From positions 16,378,759-16,442,758 of the forward strand of contig JAJLRJ010000010.1 in the NCBI GenBank assembly GCA_024195265.1: a stretch of 64,000 bases of DNA. The letters run 5' to 3'. Positions 33,915-44,862 of the stretch are shown here, in pieces (within the stretch, counting starts at the first letter, position 1; each line of letters begins with the position of its first letter). The notes under the pieces are model-generated. The model was given only the letters and a program-made list of their open reading frames with translations. It did no database searches and was not told the origin of the DNA. Both the position numbers and the translations under genes were made by a program. This DNA is from Dendrophyllia cribrosa (taxonomy: Eukaryota; Cnidaria; Anthozoa; Scleractinia; Dendrophylliidae).

Positions 33915-34088
33915 TCACAGCTCTGTTACCCTGACATTTTCCATTGATGATGTTGTTGCACCTTGTGTTGTATCCGCGTTGTTTCCTCGTTGGCGTTTAT
34001 TATTAAACCAGACCTTTACGGTTCTTGGCTCTAGGTTATTTAATCTGGCAAATTCGTCAAGCACCCCTTCTGTAGGGTACTGAGAATC
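33915..34088 (-). CDS. Terminal exon of a homeobox-like gene
   Basis: The minus-strand frame after a plausible splice acceptor (TATACAAG at 34089-34096) encodes SQYPTEGVLDEFARLNNLEP followed by RTVKVWFNNKRQRGNN. This matches the second half of a homeodomain: helix 2, the turn and the recognition helix with WFxNKR. A stop follows after a Thr/Ser-rich tail, and an AATAAA poly(A) signal lies directly downstream (minus strand). Helix 1 should be on an upstream exon that I could not identify. It sits inside a hAT-like element, so it may be a captured or retained gene piece, or a DNA-binding protein of the element family. The AA at WFNNKR differs from WFQNRR of classical homeodomains. Confidence 0.5.
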   Translation of the reverse strand, partial: DSQYPTEGVLDEFARLNNLEPRTVKVWFNNKRQRGNNADTTQGATTSSMENVRVTEL

Positions 34089-35218
34089 CTTGTATATTGT
34101 ACAGAAAGTACAACACAGAACAATATCGGCACGTACAATGCAAGGGCAAGAAAAGTGACAGTGTCTGCTAGTATACCTGTGCGACTTCATACAGCGGCTT
34201 ATGACGGTAGCCTTCCTAAGCCAAAGCAGTATTTTTTGTTGAAAAAGACCCACCGCAGGAAATCTCTCATCATTTAGATTATTCCTGTGCATATTCTTGG
34301 TTTGCACCGTCACGCAATCGAGCGAAATAAATTTTTAAAATCGAAACCATTTGGTAAAAGAAGCCAATAATTTGTAATGTTATTAAAGACTAACAAATAA
34401 ACAACTTCCCCAAGTCTCAGATCTGTACAGTATCCCGTTGTTGAATTATTCGCCAAATTATTCGACACAAATTTACAGAGCTTTGTATGGAAACGCCATG
34501 GTCGCCGGAAATCAATAACAACATCTGGACTTCACTTTCGCTCTGAAAGCGATTACTTTTTTCTCATCAACTACTATACATTCACATACACTGCTCTCCT
34601 AATACTTTAACTACCCAAAGTGCTAAAAATCACAAGGAAAGGCCTTTCTTTCACAGGATAAAGCTTTGTCACGGACGCTATGTTGCTCTCACGTAGGGTG
34701 AAAGGTCAGAAATTCAAAATGCTGTATTTTCAAAGCGAAAGACGCTACCGCGCTGGAAACTTGTAAAACGATATATTTTTAAGTTATCTCTAACCTGGTG
34801 GGCATAAAACTCAGAAGACATTACGATTCATGATTTTCGAATTTGATGACGTCACGTGCAAACCAAGAATTAGAGTCATAGATCTTCGGTCTAGTTATTG
34901 TTCAGCTGTTTTGTTAAAGGGGCTATGTCGCGAGGATGGCGGGTGAGTACTGGGTACTAACAACTTGAAGCACAGGGCTCTTCAAGCCATCTCGTTAATG
35001 CGTTAGAAGGTGAGGTTAATAAAAAGATAGGCAGTCTATGACTGCATGTAGCTTACTGCGCCTGTTATTACTTAGATTATCGTAGGATTTCCTCCCCCCC
35101 CCCCCCCCTTGCCCCCTGGATTTCCAAGCCGAGAGACCCCCTCACCTGCCCCGATTTGCAATAAAGTTTCGGAAGCCCTAAATTTACAGGTAATGAGAAA
35201 AAAATACATGTAATCGCT

Positions 35219-35460
35219 CCCCCCCCCCCCCCCCCCCCCCCGTGATTTCAAGACTAAATCGAAGTGAAATTTTTCTAGTTCCTAATAACTGCTTTGATTT
35301 TGCCATGTATTAGTTTTTAATAAATATTGCGTGACGCATCGTGTACCCCCCCAACCCCCCCCCCCCCCCCCCCCCGGTGATTTCAAGACTAAATCGAAGT
35401 GAAATTTTTCTAGTTCCTAAATAACTGCTTTGATTTTGCCATGTATTAGTTTTTTCTGGC
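35219..35460 (+). repeat. Direct duplication with poly-C leaders
   Basis: Two copies of GTGATTTCAAGACTAAATCG followed by AAGTGAAATTTTTCTAGTTCC and TTTGATTTTGCCATGTATTAG, each led by a long C run, with a period of about 137 bases. Confidence 0.85.
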
Positions 35461-36346
35461 TTCATAGTTTATTCAAAGTGTTGTCGCAAATACACAATAT
35501 TTCCTTGAATGAAAATGTCTTTCCCTTGAATAAAAGAGTTAAACGCTTATCGGAATTCAGTGATTTTCTGCTTCCGGAAGGCTTAGCGATTTGTTTATCC
35601 TAATTGCAGCGCTAGCGTCTGCGAATTATATTATAAACATCACAAAATAATATTTAAATTCAGCAACCTACTTTATTATATCTAGTGTTTTCTAAAATTT
35701 CCGACACTTTTTATGTGTATATAGAATGCCATTCTTATCCAATTTAGTTTAGTCTCAAGAGGAAAACGTGTCAAATTATCGCATCAAGGAAACTGTCGGC
35801 CACGCAAATTTGTTCAGCATCTGGCGAATTTCTCGCTCGACCGATTGTGGTCAAGTTTTCTAAATTTTTGTCAAAAGCTACTAATAAGACAAAGAAACAG
35901 TCTATGAAATGTTTCTTACAAAGTAAATGGCAATAAAAAAATGTGACTTTCTTTACCGTAGTTTTCCAGGAATGCTTGAAAATTCTTAGTAAAGTCTGCC
36001 GCTTCGAGTATAAATTCTGAAAGAAGACATGTCCTCACTTGTGACAAATTTCATCGCTTTCAGCTCTCAAACCACCACTGCAAAGGCATAAAAATCTTCT
36101 AAAGGACTTTTTCTTTCCATTTCGAAGTCTTAAAAGGCGTGCTTTCATTCCGGTTATGCAAAATGAACGTCTACAAAATGAAAGCGTGGAGTTCACGGGC
36201 GGCCATATTTGTTAGAAATCTGATAGTCTTCTGAGGGAACATTCGATTCGGGCCATTCGAAGCTATCCTCGACAAACGTTGAACAACCGACGAGGTTCCA
36301 AAACAAAAAAGGAGTTAAGATCGGGGAATATCGGGTCAAAATCGGC

Positions 36347-36387
<41 letters not shown>

Positions 36388-36724
36388 ACTCACTCACTCA
36401 AACGGATAGCATAGTAGCTTTCGTAGTTTCATAACTCTCTTGTGGGCTTCGCAGTACACTTGTGGCAAGTCTAAAATTTAGGAAGGCAGTGAATAGCAGT
36501 GAATAACCTAAGGTAATATAGAATTGGAAAAAGCGTGTTTTTTGGAAGTGAATTGTTGATACATATTCTGGGGGGGGGGGGGGGAGTACTCCCGACAATT
36601 AAGGGTAGGTGTGTGCCGCCTGAAGCATCAAAAGCAACCATTATAAACAATTGATAATTTTGTTTTACGAAATAATAGATTTCAATATATATTTTCTTGC
36701 TTTAAGTCTGCCATATTCTTTGCT

Positions 36725-36845
36725 AATTGAGCTACGTTGAGCACTCTAAGGCAACTCTCTTGCGTCAGGATTTCAATGCGATAAAGCTACGTTGAGCACT
36801 CTAAGGTATCTGTCTTGTCCGCTTCACGATTTGAATGTGATGAGA
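36725..36845 (+). repeat. Short tandem duplication
   Basis: AGCTACGTTGAGCACTCTAAGG occurs twice, at about 36731 and 36784, with diverged spacers (CTTGCGTCAGGATTT, CTTGTCCGCTTCACGATTT). Confidence 0.75.
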
Positions 36846-37599
36846 ATAACACACCGACTGATTGATATTCCTCTTCTTTTTATAAGCGGAGAACGTTTTC
36901 TCTGTCTTGCTTGCCACTAAAATAATACATTGTCTTTTTGTTTGTTTTGTCAATTAGCTCCCATATAGTGCCAATATTTTTCCTTTAAAAAAAATCAACA
37001 CGCTGAAATCGCTTACAATGCTTGCTTGATAAACTTTTGTTAACTAAATCAGCAAAATTATTACGTCTTTTGCATACTATTGCATAGTCAAACCGTAATG
37101 GCAATGATTCAGTGTTCCAAAATAGAACAAAAGCCAAATCCATACTCTTGCACAATCAAACGGGAACATTTTTAGTTAGCTGAATACGCAAAATCTCACC
37201 CCTCTTGCATACTATTGCATAATCATGACACCTCAACATTTAATAACCATTCAAAATTGAAATTTCTCTGTAATAATCAAACCGTAATAGGAATGATTCA
37301 GTATTCCAATGACTACTGAAAAGGGACATTAACGTTAATTTTGCAGAAAAGCAAATCCATTGTATAATACAGTCAAATTAGGCCCCTTCACGAGCGACGC
37401 ATGAAAATAGAACGCGTGTTTTATTTCCGATTTGACAGCCTTGTCAGATAAATGACCACAAGTTGCTTCTTATTGTCTAAAATTAATTGCCGACTCGCTT
37501 AAGCTACCTGCTTTGGTGGCTTAAATTTAACTAGATTTTAACTCAATTAAGCTGACTCGCTTAACTTTAAGCAAATTGGAAAACCAACCCTTTTGCTCT

Positions 37600-37925
37600 T
37601 CACGGTTAGTCATCCCGAGTACACAACGTATCGCAGAACATTCCTCACAATTTTTCTTTTCACGAACATTTCCGGTTGTCACTCGCTAAGCGACTTGGAA
37701 AATCGCTCTTCAGGGTTAGTCATCCCTTTCCGGTTGTAACTAGCTAACGACTTGAAAAATCGCTCTTCAGGGTTAGTCATCCCGGGTACACAACGTATCG
37801 CAGAACATTCCTGACAATTTTTTTTCTTTTCACGACATTTCCACTTGTCACTCGCTAAGCGACTTCAAAAATCGCTCCTCGCGGTTAATCTTCCCGAGTA
37901 GACAAGGTATCGCAGAACATTCCTG
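37600..37925 (+). repeat. Three diverged tandem units
   Basis: Units share CGGTTAGTCATCCCGAGTAC-type and ACAACGTATCGCAGAACATTC blocks followed by TTTTCACGA-CATTTCC and CACTCGCTAAGCGACTT. Confidence 0.75.
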
Positions 37926-40068
37926 CCAATTTCTAGAATTTTCCATCAATTTTCTATTTAAGTGCTTAAAACCACAAAAACAATAAATCCAAGATAAAAA
38001 ACAATCTGTCAGGCGATGAGGTCATAGCTCTAAAACATTTGTAAAACACTTATTGAAATCCTAACCTGTTTAACCAACCATATCCTCGGTGCCCTAATAT
38101 AGCTTCTATAAAAAAGAAATAAGTAACCCCCCCCGGACAAATGTTAACAAAACTAAACAAAGAACCTTTGTTAACAACTTTTGCCCCTTTTTTTCGTAGT
38201 GAATCGTACATCTCGTTTGCGCGCAAGCGCATTAACGAGATAAAAACGTCCGGTGGCTTTTTAGTAAGTTGGCGGCCAAGTGGCAATCCGTTCCATCCCG
38301 TCGTATTGCGTGGAAGGATAGATCTCAAGTTTACAAATTAGTTAGAGTATTTACTTGGCTAGATTTTTGTTCAATTATTTCTGCGATTTGTTAGTCGTAC
38401 CTTCGAAAAATTCGATGTCTTCCAGTAGTGGTGGAAGTTGGGGAGGAATTTAAAAGCGAAATCGATCGTGTGTTTGTTTACCTCGCGTGGTTCGACACGA
38501 GTGCAAGCGCGATAAAACTTGCCGCGATCCGGGAGGAAACAATAGAAATTTGACATGTGTGACGTCAGGTGACGTCACATGACAGGAACTCATTGCGCAG
38601 ACTCACCTTGCGACATAGCCCCTTTAAGAACCGAAAATGCTCAGAGACAAAAGCCAGTTCCAATACAATGTTTCGTTTTCCGTCGCCGTATCTCTCGTGA
38701 AAGTGGGTAGGTCGGTGACTGTCTGGAGAAAGAGGTACATCGAGGAATGTAATCGAAATGAATAATTCGACGTATACATTATCTTCCCCAAGACTACAAT
38801 TTTGCAAGGAGCCACTGTTACTTCAGAAGGTGTTTGAAGACGATTTGTAGTGGTCATTTAAAAAAATTGGGTTAGTTGGGCGATGGGAAATGAAACATTT
38901 TGTGGGATGGCCAGACAAGAATAAAATGTGTATTTGTGGATATTATGCATAACGCTTTTGTATATTTAACCTTGAATTTAAACTTCACCTTTGCGATTGT
39001 ACATGTATAGGACTGGTATTTTAGCCAGAATTTTAAGAAATCATAAATAAAAATTCCCTAATTCTCTTTGTTTAATAAAACAAGAATGGTATCTTATTAA
39101 TTTTGATGAAAGAGGCGGGAAATGAGTAGTCAATGGGTAATCAATGCATAATCAATGCATGATCAATGACATCAATGTATAATCAATGACATCAATGAAT
39201 GATCAATGACATCAATGAGTAATCAATGACCCACAAAATTTTTTGGGTTCGATTAATCATTGATTACTCATTGAGTATTGGCAATACTCAATGATTAATC
39301 AATTGATTACCCATTGATTACCCATTGATTACTCATTGACGTCATTGATCAGATTAGTTATGCCTGGTTTACTCCGCCATTTTGTTTGTTTTGACCACAG
39401 GCAGCCCAAGCTTAGTATGTGATGTTTACGCAACGAACGATTTGTAGACTTTGTATAGGAAATCCATTTTAGTCTTATATATGCTAAAATAAAGCTTTAA
39501 TGTGGAAATAAACTTCACTTACCTCAACATTGTGTTTTCGTTGTGTCTTGTATGCAATTTGGGCGCAAATGATGTCCATTTTAGACGGTTTTGTGGCTTA
39601 CGAGTTTTTGCGATGTCGTTGGTTGTCGTTTCCATTCATAAAGCGAAGCAAGGCCGGTGACTCCCGGCCACCTCGTCCCACAAATCGCTCTTTCACCACA
39701 AAGCGACAGACCGAATCGCCATCAAAACACCACAGCCATAAGGCCACATAAATTTCCTATCACATCGACTCGTCTCGGCGATCGCACTGCGATTTTAGGG
39801 GGAGAAATTTCAAATAATATTCGGTTTTCTGCAATCTTCCCGGCCGCTCAGCTAGTAGTGCGACTACGGCCGCTGGAGCGTGACCACGATCATACGACAT
39901 TCTGCACTCTCATTGGCCAATTCAAAATAACAACCACGCGCAATAAGTAGACTGTCAAGGTAGGCAAAAGACCAATTTTGCCGCCAGTCAATACACACAC
40001 TGGCCCCCCTCCCTTGACCGTGTTTTTGGCCCCGGAAGCCGGTTGTAATGTTATATTTGTATACGGTC

Positions 40069-40370
40069 CGTGGAGCCACGGTGGTCTAGTGGTTAGTGCG
40101 TCGGGCTTTCAACCTGAAGGTCGATGGTTCGAAGCCTGGTCTCTGCCGTCGTGTTGTTTCCTTAGACAAGAAACTTTACTCCACACTGTCTCTCTCCACC
40201 CAGGTGTATAAATGGGTACCGGCGACAAAAAAAAATGCTGGGGGTAACCCTGCGATGGACTAGCATCCCATCCAGGGGGGAGTAGCAATATTCCTAGTCG
40301 CTTCATGCTACAGAAACCGGGTTTAAGCTCCGGCCGTTGTGAGCCTTCTGGCTCGTGTGCGCGACTTTAC
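40069..40370 (+). repeat. tRNA-derived SINE
   Basis: The head has an A-box-like TGGTCTAGTGG (40082) and a B-box GGTTCGAAGCC (40126), the RNA polymerase III promoter of tRNA-derived SINEs. The body contains GTAACCCTGCGATGGACTAG followed by CATCCCATCCAGGGGGGAGTAGC, a block I recall from widespread metazoan SINEs. It is inserted into short repeats of the kind GGTCCGGGACCGTTTTTGGCTCCGGGAGCC (40018-40068 and 40384-40490). Confidence 0.8.
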
Positions 40371-40383
40371 TTCTTTACTTTTA

Positions 40384-40490
40384 CGGTCCGGGACTGTTTT
40401 TGGCTCCGGGAGCCAGTTGTAATGTTGCATAGTTGTATACGGTCCGGGACCGTTTTTTTGCTCCGGGAGCCCGGTTGCGAAGGTAATATT
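40384..40490 (+). repeat. About 57-bp tandem repeat
   Basis: Two units of CGGTCCGGGAC(T/C)GTTTTT followed by GCTCCGGGAGCC and GTTG. A third, diverged unit precedes the SINE at about 40020-40068. Confidence 0.75.
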
Positions 40491-40712
40491 TCTTTTCCGG
40501 GGAGCCGGAGTCATGTTTTGTTCATAGTCCAGGATTGTTGTAGGTTCGGGAACCTCAATCGCTCTATAAACGTTCAACTCAAGATCGGTTAGGCCCACTG
40601 TTTATAGTTCGCGCGAACGGTTGTTTATGTTTAAGGGAATAACTATGTATGCAATTCGCGTTTGCCCGGCTCTCAGGTTTACCCTAGTGTTTCTTTTCCC
40701 CTCCATTCGTAG

Positions 40713-41182
40713 GCGGATGTTCGTCTGAAGCTCCTTGAAGATAAGCTTAAGGCTCTTGAGGAGAAGCAGGGCTCAAACGCCGTTTCAGCTGCCCTTGCTT
40801 CCGTTCAGAACGCCCTCCTAAAACCAGGGACGGTCTACGACCAATGGGAAACAACCGCACACGTAGAAGCCCTTGTTCGGGCTGCAAGGTCATCCGCCCA
40901 CGAGAAAGCGGATTACTATGCTGCGATCTTAGATGAGTTGAAAGTCAGATCAGTTTCTCTCTCCCCGTCTGCCCACCAGAGATTGCTTTTGGGCCTTCTG
41001 GGCGATCCCGTCCGAGGGAAAGTGGCGAAGGAATCCTCAGCTCTCCTCAAGACAATACAGCGCGAGGAACCTGGGTCCTATACATATGGTCGCTCAAATT
41101 CCCGCCAGCTGAGGCGCCAACGCCCTTACGTCCAAAGTCCAGCCAATTCAATCACCTGTTTCAGATGCGGCTTGCCTGGACA
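40713..41182 (+). pseudogene. DIRS-type gag exon with zinc knuckle
   Basis: After an acceptor-like CATTCGTAG the frame reads ADVRLKLLEDKLKALEEKQG, a coiled-coil-like start, continues through a helical domain (RGKVAKESSALLKTIQREEP) and ends with a CCHC-like knuckle start, CFRCGLPGH, where sequence runs into an (ATT)n microsatellite at 41185-41240. This fits the nucleocapsid-bearing gag of DIRS-like tyrosine-recombinase retrotransposons. It lies 5' of the reverse transcriptase, in the same direction. The end of the knuckle is missing or displaced by the microsatellite. Confidence 0.6.
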
Positions 41183-41200
41183 TATTATTATTATATTATA

Positions 41201-41241
<41 letters not shown>

Positions 41242-41527
41242 TTGGGGATTTTTGCCCGCGATCCCTTAGAGGTGTTTCCCCTTGTGTAATTTACTGTACT
41301 TGGTCGTAATAAATCAACATGTGCGTTGCATTACTCGTGTCCCTGTACTCTTTCTTTTTTTTTCTCTTCCTTCCTTACTCCTTCGTTGACTCTGGGGGTA
41401 TTTCTTAGTGCCTAATTCTGGTCTCTGATCAGAGCTGGAGTCAACGAGGGATAAGGGGTTCCCCCCCCCCCCCCCCCCCCCTCCCCCCTTTTGCTTTTCA
41501 ATTTATTTTCCATTCTCCGTTTTTCAG
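41183..41527. other. Microsatellite, poly-C and intron-like spacer
   Basis: (ATT)n at 41185-41240 and poly-C at 41461-41481. GTTGACTC near 41384 is inverted in GGAGTCAACGAGGGATAAGG (41430), and that is inverted again in CCCTTATCCTTCGTTGG near 41605. The segment ends with TTTTTCAG, a likely splice acceptor. Confidence 0.6.
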
Positions 41528-44034
41528 GGTTTTGAGGTCGCATTACAAGGCAACCTTGCGCGCCCCACTCCGGACCTCAAATGGTGTGATTTAAACGGGG
41601 AACCCTTATCCTTCGTTGGCCCCGCCGTTCCACCACAGCTTGTGGCCAATGATCCTTCACTCGCAGGCATGGCGCAGTTGCGTTTTCGACACCCGGATTG
41701 TTTCCAGGCAAGCAGTTTGCATAACCATGTGGATTTCTGGGAGGATCTTATTTCAACTACTGGTTACTCGTGCCCTCAAGTTAGTTTGCTTCAGATAATC
41801 CGGGAGGGGGTGAAGGTGGATGATTTCTTTCGACATTTCAAGGGCAACTTTAAAGGGAAACATTATGATTCCGCCGTTCCACCAGTTTCCAGTTTTCCGA
41901 ACTCGCCGTGCTGTAGTCGGTTTACCGATTTCATTGACACTACAGTTCTGGATTGGGTTTCTCAGGGGGTTATCAAAGTTCACGGCCTAGTCGGCTCATG
42001 CTCTCCTCCGCGCTTAGTCCTTTCTTTAACAGTCGAGCCTACTAAGCCGCGCCTTTGTCACGACGAGCGCTTCCTAAACTTATGGATTCGTGACCTCCCT
42101 TTTAAGTCGGATCACCTCTTAGATCTGCCTCGTTATGTCCTACCAGGGCATTTCCAAACAACTTTCGATGATAATAGTTTTATAATTCAACACATTGATA
42201 ACAAAGCACTGTTTGAAAAAAAATATCGCCGACAAGCCTTTTATTTAGAAAAAAGCTTACATATGTTTTACCGCGCGAAACTTGCAACATCACACATCAT
42301 GAATGAAAGTGGCGCCTTTGTCAATATTGTGCAAGCTTGAACACTATAACTGTTTTCTAATTCAAAACATTGATAACAAATCACAGTTTCGAGAAAAAAT
42401 TCATTGAGATATACAACCTTTCATTAAGTAAAAAGGCTAACAACAATATTTTACCTCGCACCATTTCTTAAACAACACGCAGCGAATTCCGAAACTTTTG
42501 CCAAGCTATAAAAATTAATTTAGCGTACACAATCAGTTGAGAGTTAAGCTTAATTCTACGAAGAGCTTTCGTCTACTCAAAGAACGGGACAGAGTAGTGA
42601 CTACAAGAATTAAAACACAGTAAAATGACATAGAATGTCTTAGTTACAAGTGTTTCGTATCTTAAAAAGTTCAATTCAGAATCAAAACAAATTGAACAAA
42701 CACACGGCTACGAACCTAAACATAGCGGCGAAAAGTCGGAAAGAACTGCAGCGTGGACAGTAAGCTTATGTCTTACAAAAATTCACAGCTAAAGGATACA
42801 AGAAACGGTTAAAACATCGTACCTGTAGTTGATTTGGCCTTTTATTCCCTTCCATCAGCACCAAATTTTCAAACATCGAAGTACGAGCTGAGTCGATCAA
42901 TGTTGTTTACAAACTTGCTCGTTTTTTAGCTCCCACAGCCGTAATGACGAGATCAGAAACTTTTCTGAGGAAGTATCAAGTCTATACCATATTCCAGAGG
43001 TGATTACCAAAGGAATTTTACGAAAATTGTGCTCCTTCATTCACTCCTTGTCGAGCGGTTAAACTTTCAACCAGTTTTCATTCAGCTACGCCAAGAAACA
43101 ACACTGCGACCGCGACAACGCGAAAATTTCGCGCCTTTTTTTGTCCAATCATGTGAACAATATTTTTTTCTCTTTTCTTTTCTTTTCTTCTCTTTTTTTC
43201 TTTCTTTTCCCTTTTTTAATTAATAGTTTACGCACTTTTTCGCCCCAAAACACGAAATTGCAGGCAGCAGTCATTTTCACTTTCCTTCAAAATGCGAAAT
43301 TTACCGCCATCGCTGGTTATACGTCATGTAGACATAACGCATATCGATAACTTTTTTACCATATTTGGGCAGTGTATCAATGTGTTGAATTATAAAAGCG
43401 GATATCAGCACCTTAAGATTCACCCAGATTCCCAGGAATTTTTCAGTTTTTCCTGGAAGGGCCATTATTTTTCTTTCTGTACCTTACCTTTTGGGTGGAA
43501 GGCAAGCGCGTTCTTATACCATAATTTTGGCCTCCTAGTTACCTCTGCTGCCCGTTCTTTGGGTGTACCTGTATCACAGTATATTTATGATAGACACGTA
43601 GGCCAGTTATTCTCCTCCGGCACGGCAGCTTACCAGCCATGCCGTCAGCTCGCATTGGCAGCGGCCTTTATCCTGTTATCGCTTCTTATTTCTGCGGGAT
43701 ATTTTATTAACCTCGACAAGAGTTCTCCACAGCCATCCACATCCGTTAGATTCCTGGGTTTTATCTCCGATTCCATTCTACAGGCCTTTCTGGTCCCACT
43801 CGATAAGAAGGAAAATTCAAAACGTTGCGTGAGGAACTCTTGGATTCTTCTTCAGTGCCCGTTAAAAGCATACAACGCTTCGCGGGAAAAGCTTTGTCGT
43901 TTAGCCTTGCGATTCCGGCATGTAAGCTTTATCTACGAGAGATGTTCAAGGCTATCTCTGTTGTCGCTAGGAATTCTAAACTTTATGTTCCAATTCGGGG
44001 ACCTTTGCGACAGGAGCTTCAAGAATGGGCATAA
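41528..44034 (+). pseudogene. DIRS-like reverse transcriptase, split by a TIR element and frameshifted
   Basis: Segment 41528-42174 carries the N-terminal region and KPRLCHDERFLNLWIRDLPF, ending at the first catalytic Asp region (TTFDD). Segment 43392-44034 resumes with KSGYQHLKIH, then SFCTLPFGWKASAFLYHNFG and the catalytic box, which reads YIYDRHVGQ where DIRS elements have YIDD. A frame switch near 43815 precedes VKSIQRFAGKALSFSLAIPA, and the gene breaks off at QELQEWA (about 44031). RNase H, methylase and tyrosine recombinase parts are absent. Direction matches the gag fragment. The catalytic substitution, the insertion and the frameshift all make it inactive. Confidence 0.85.
42178..43397. 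mobile_element. 1.22-kb non-autonomous TIR element inside the DIRS reverse transcriptase
   Basis: TTTTATAATTCAACACATTG at 42178 has a perfect inverse (CAATGTGTTGAATTATAAAA) ending at 43397, and the pairing extends to 23 bases. A diverged direct copy of the end (AATTCAAAACATTGATAACAAA) lies at 42359. ATAA occurs at both junctions (42171-42174 and 43392-43395), but exact ends are ambiguous. No transposase was seen. A T-rich run with TCTTTTCTTTT lies at 43165-43220. Confidence 0.8.
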
Positions 44035-44080
44035 TCTCTTATTCGTCTTTCCAATTTTTTATTTATATGATTTATAATAT

Positions 44081-44845
44081 TTATAATTTTCTTTTACCAA
44101 TAACAACAGTCAAACTTATATCAATATCATTCAAATCAAATTCCCTATCTTGATCATCTGTTAATACAAAAATTCACTTCTGAAATATAACTTGTATTGA
44201 TTCGATTCCATAAATAATTTATTGGTTGAATTTCAAACGGTAATGATCTTGTTTTTGTGTTTGTTGAAAATGTATATAAAACATTTGACCGTTTTCCTGA
44301 GATAATACTATCAGACAATAAACTAGTTCTGATATATAAATTATCAATATCATTACTAATATTAGGAAAGTTTTTTCCATATCCACTTTTCTTTAAAACG
44401 TTCTTTTCAAATTCTAATAATTTACCAAAATTACCACTATTAGCAAAATCAATGAAATAATTTTGGTCAAGTGCAATAAAAACTTTACAAGTTGTAAGAT
44501 CAAAAAGTATATTAATACCATAATTTTCTATATCTCCAATTTTACCAAATTTTTTTGAATAAAAGTATTTATATCTTCATAATCATAAATACCTGATGGA
44601 AATACAACTGTTTGATATGTTTTACCTTTATCTTTTGATATTTTCAATTCATTGTTTTGATATTCAGGTCTAATGTTATGCCAACTAGCAGTCATAGAAA
44701 GATGGTCTAATGCTAAATAATGTTTAGTATTTGGATCTAATTTCAATTCAGGAGTAAATTTTACTGTAAAATTACCTGGTTTATTTAATGAATTTTGTTT
44801 TTTTGCATCTATACTTTTAAAGACTAATACTCTATTTTGAATCAT
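44081..44845 (-). pseudogene. Polinton structural-type protein, two frameshifts
   Basis: The ATG at 44845 opens a frame starting MIQNRVLVFKSIDAKKQNSL, with LDHLSMTASWHNIRPEYQNN, which stops at about 44528. The sequence continues in another frame (NYGINILFDLTTCKVFIALD, then DNLYIRTSLLSDSIISGKRS) and shifts again near 44165 to end RKL at 44081. I recall homologous proteins in Hydra and other cnidarian Polintons with a virion role assumed (minor capsid or penton-like), but not demonstrated. The lesions fall at A/T runs. Confidence 0.55.
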
Positions 44846-44862
44846 TTTCTTTATTTAATGTT

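Larger units (their letters stand above)
34914..38627. mobile_element. piggyBac-like TIR element flanked by TTAA
   Basis: TTAAAGGGGCTATGTCGC at 34914 is inverted as GCGACATAGCCCCTTTAA ending at 38627. TTAA at each extreme edge would be the target duplication typical of piggyBac. The interior holds poly-C tracts and short repeats and no transposase frame. It is nested within the hAT-like element. Confidence 0.7.
33633..39366. mobile_element. hAT-like non-autonomous element (8-bp duplication)
   Basis: Termini starting CAGG and an 8-bp target duplication fit the hAT superfamily. Just inside each end is a 200-250-bp zone of reiterated (T)GATTA(C/G)TCATTGA / TCAATGA-type units (33645-33845 and 39120-39350), which contain a shared GACCCACAAAATTTTT. 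It contains a homeobox-like exon (33915-34088, minus) and a further nested element (34914-38627). No hAT transposase frame is visible. Confidence 0.8.
30007..39688. mobile_element. 9.7-kb element with about 300-bp TIRs, host for nested elements
   Basis: The left end GCGATTTGTGGGACGAGGTG (30007) and the right end CACCTCGTCCCACAAATCGC (39688) are inverted, and similarity continues about 300 bases inward, including AAAATGGACATTATTTGCGC / GCGCAAATGATGTCCATTTT and a splice-like GAGGTAAGTGAAG. Without the nested 5.7-kb hAT-like element it would be about 3.9 kb. No transposase frame was recognised, so it is probably non-autonomous. Confidence 0.78.

Noticed and set aside
37600..37925. Possible CRISPR-like array
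   Set aside because: Units are long, diverged and directly adjacent without regular spacers; eukaryotic tandem repeat.
40080..40140. Possible tRNA gene (A and B boxes present)
   Set aside because: The acceptor stem does not pair like a tRNA, and the sequence continues into a SINE body, so it is a SINE head.
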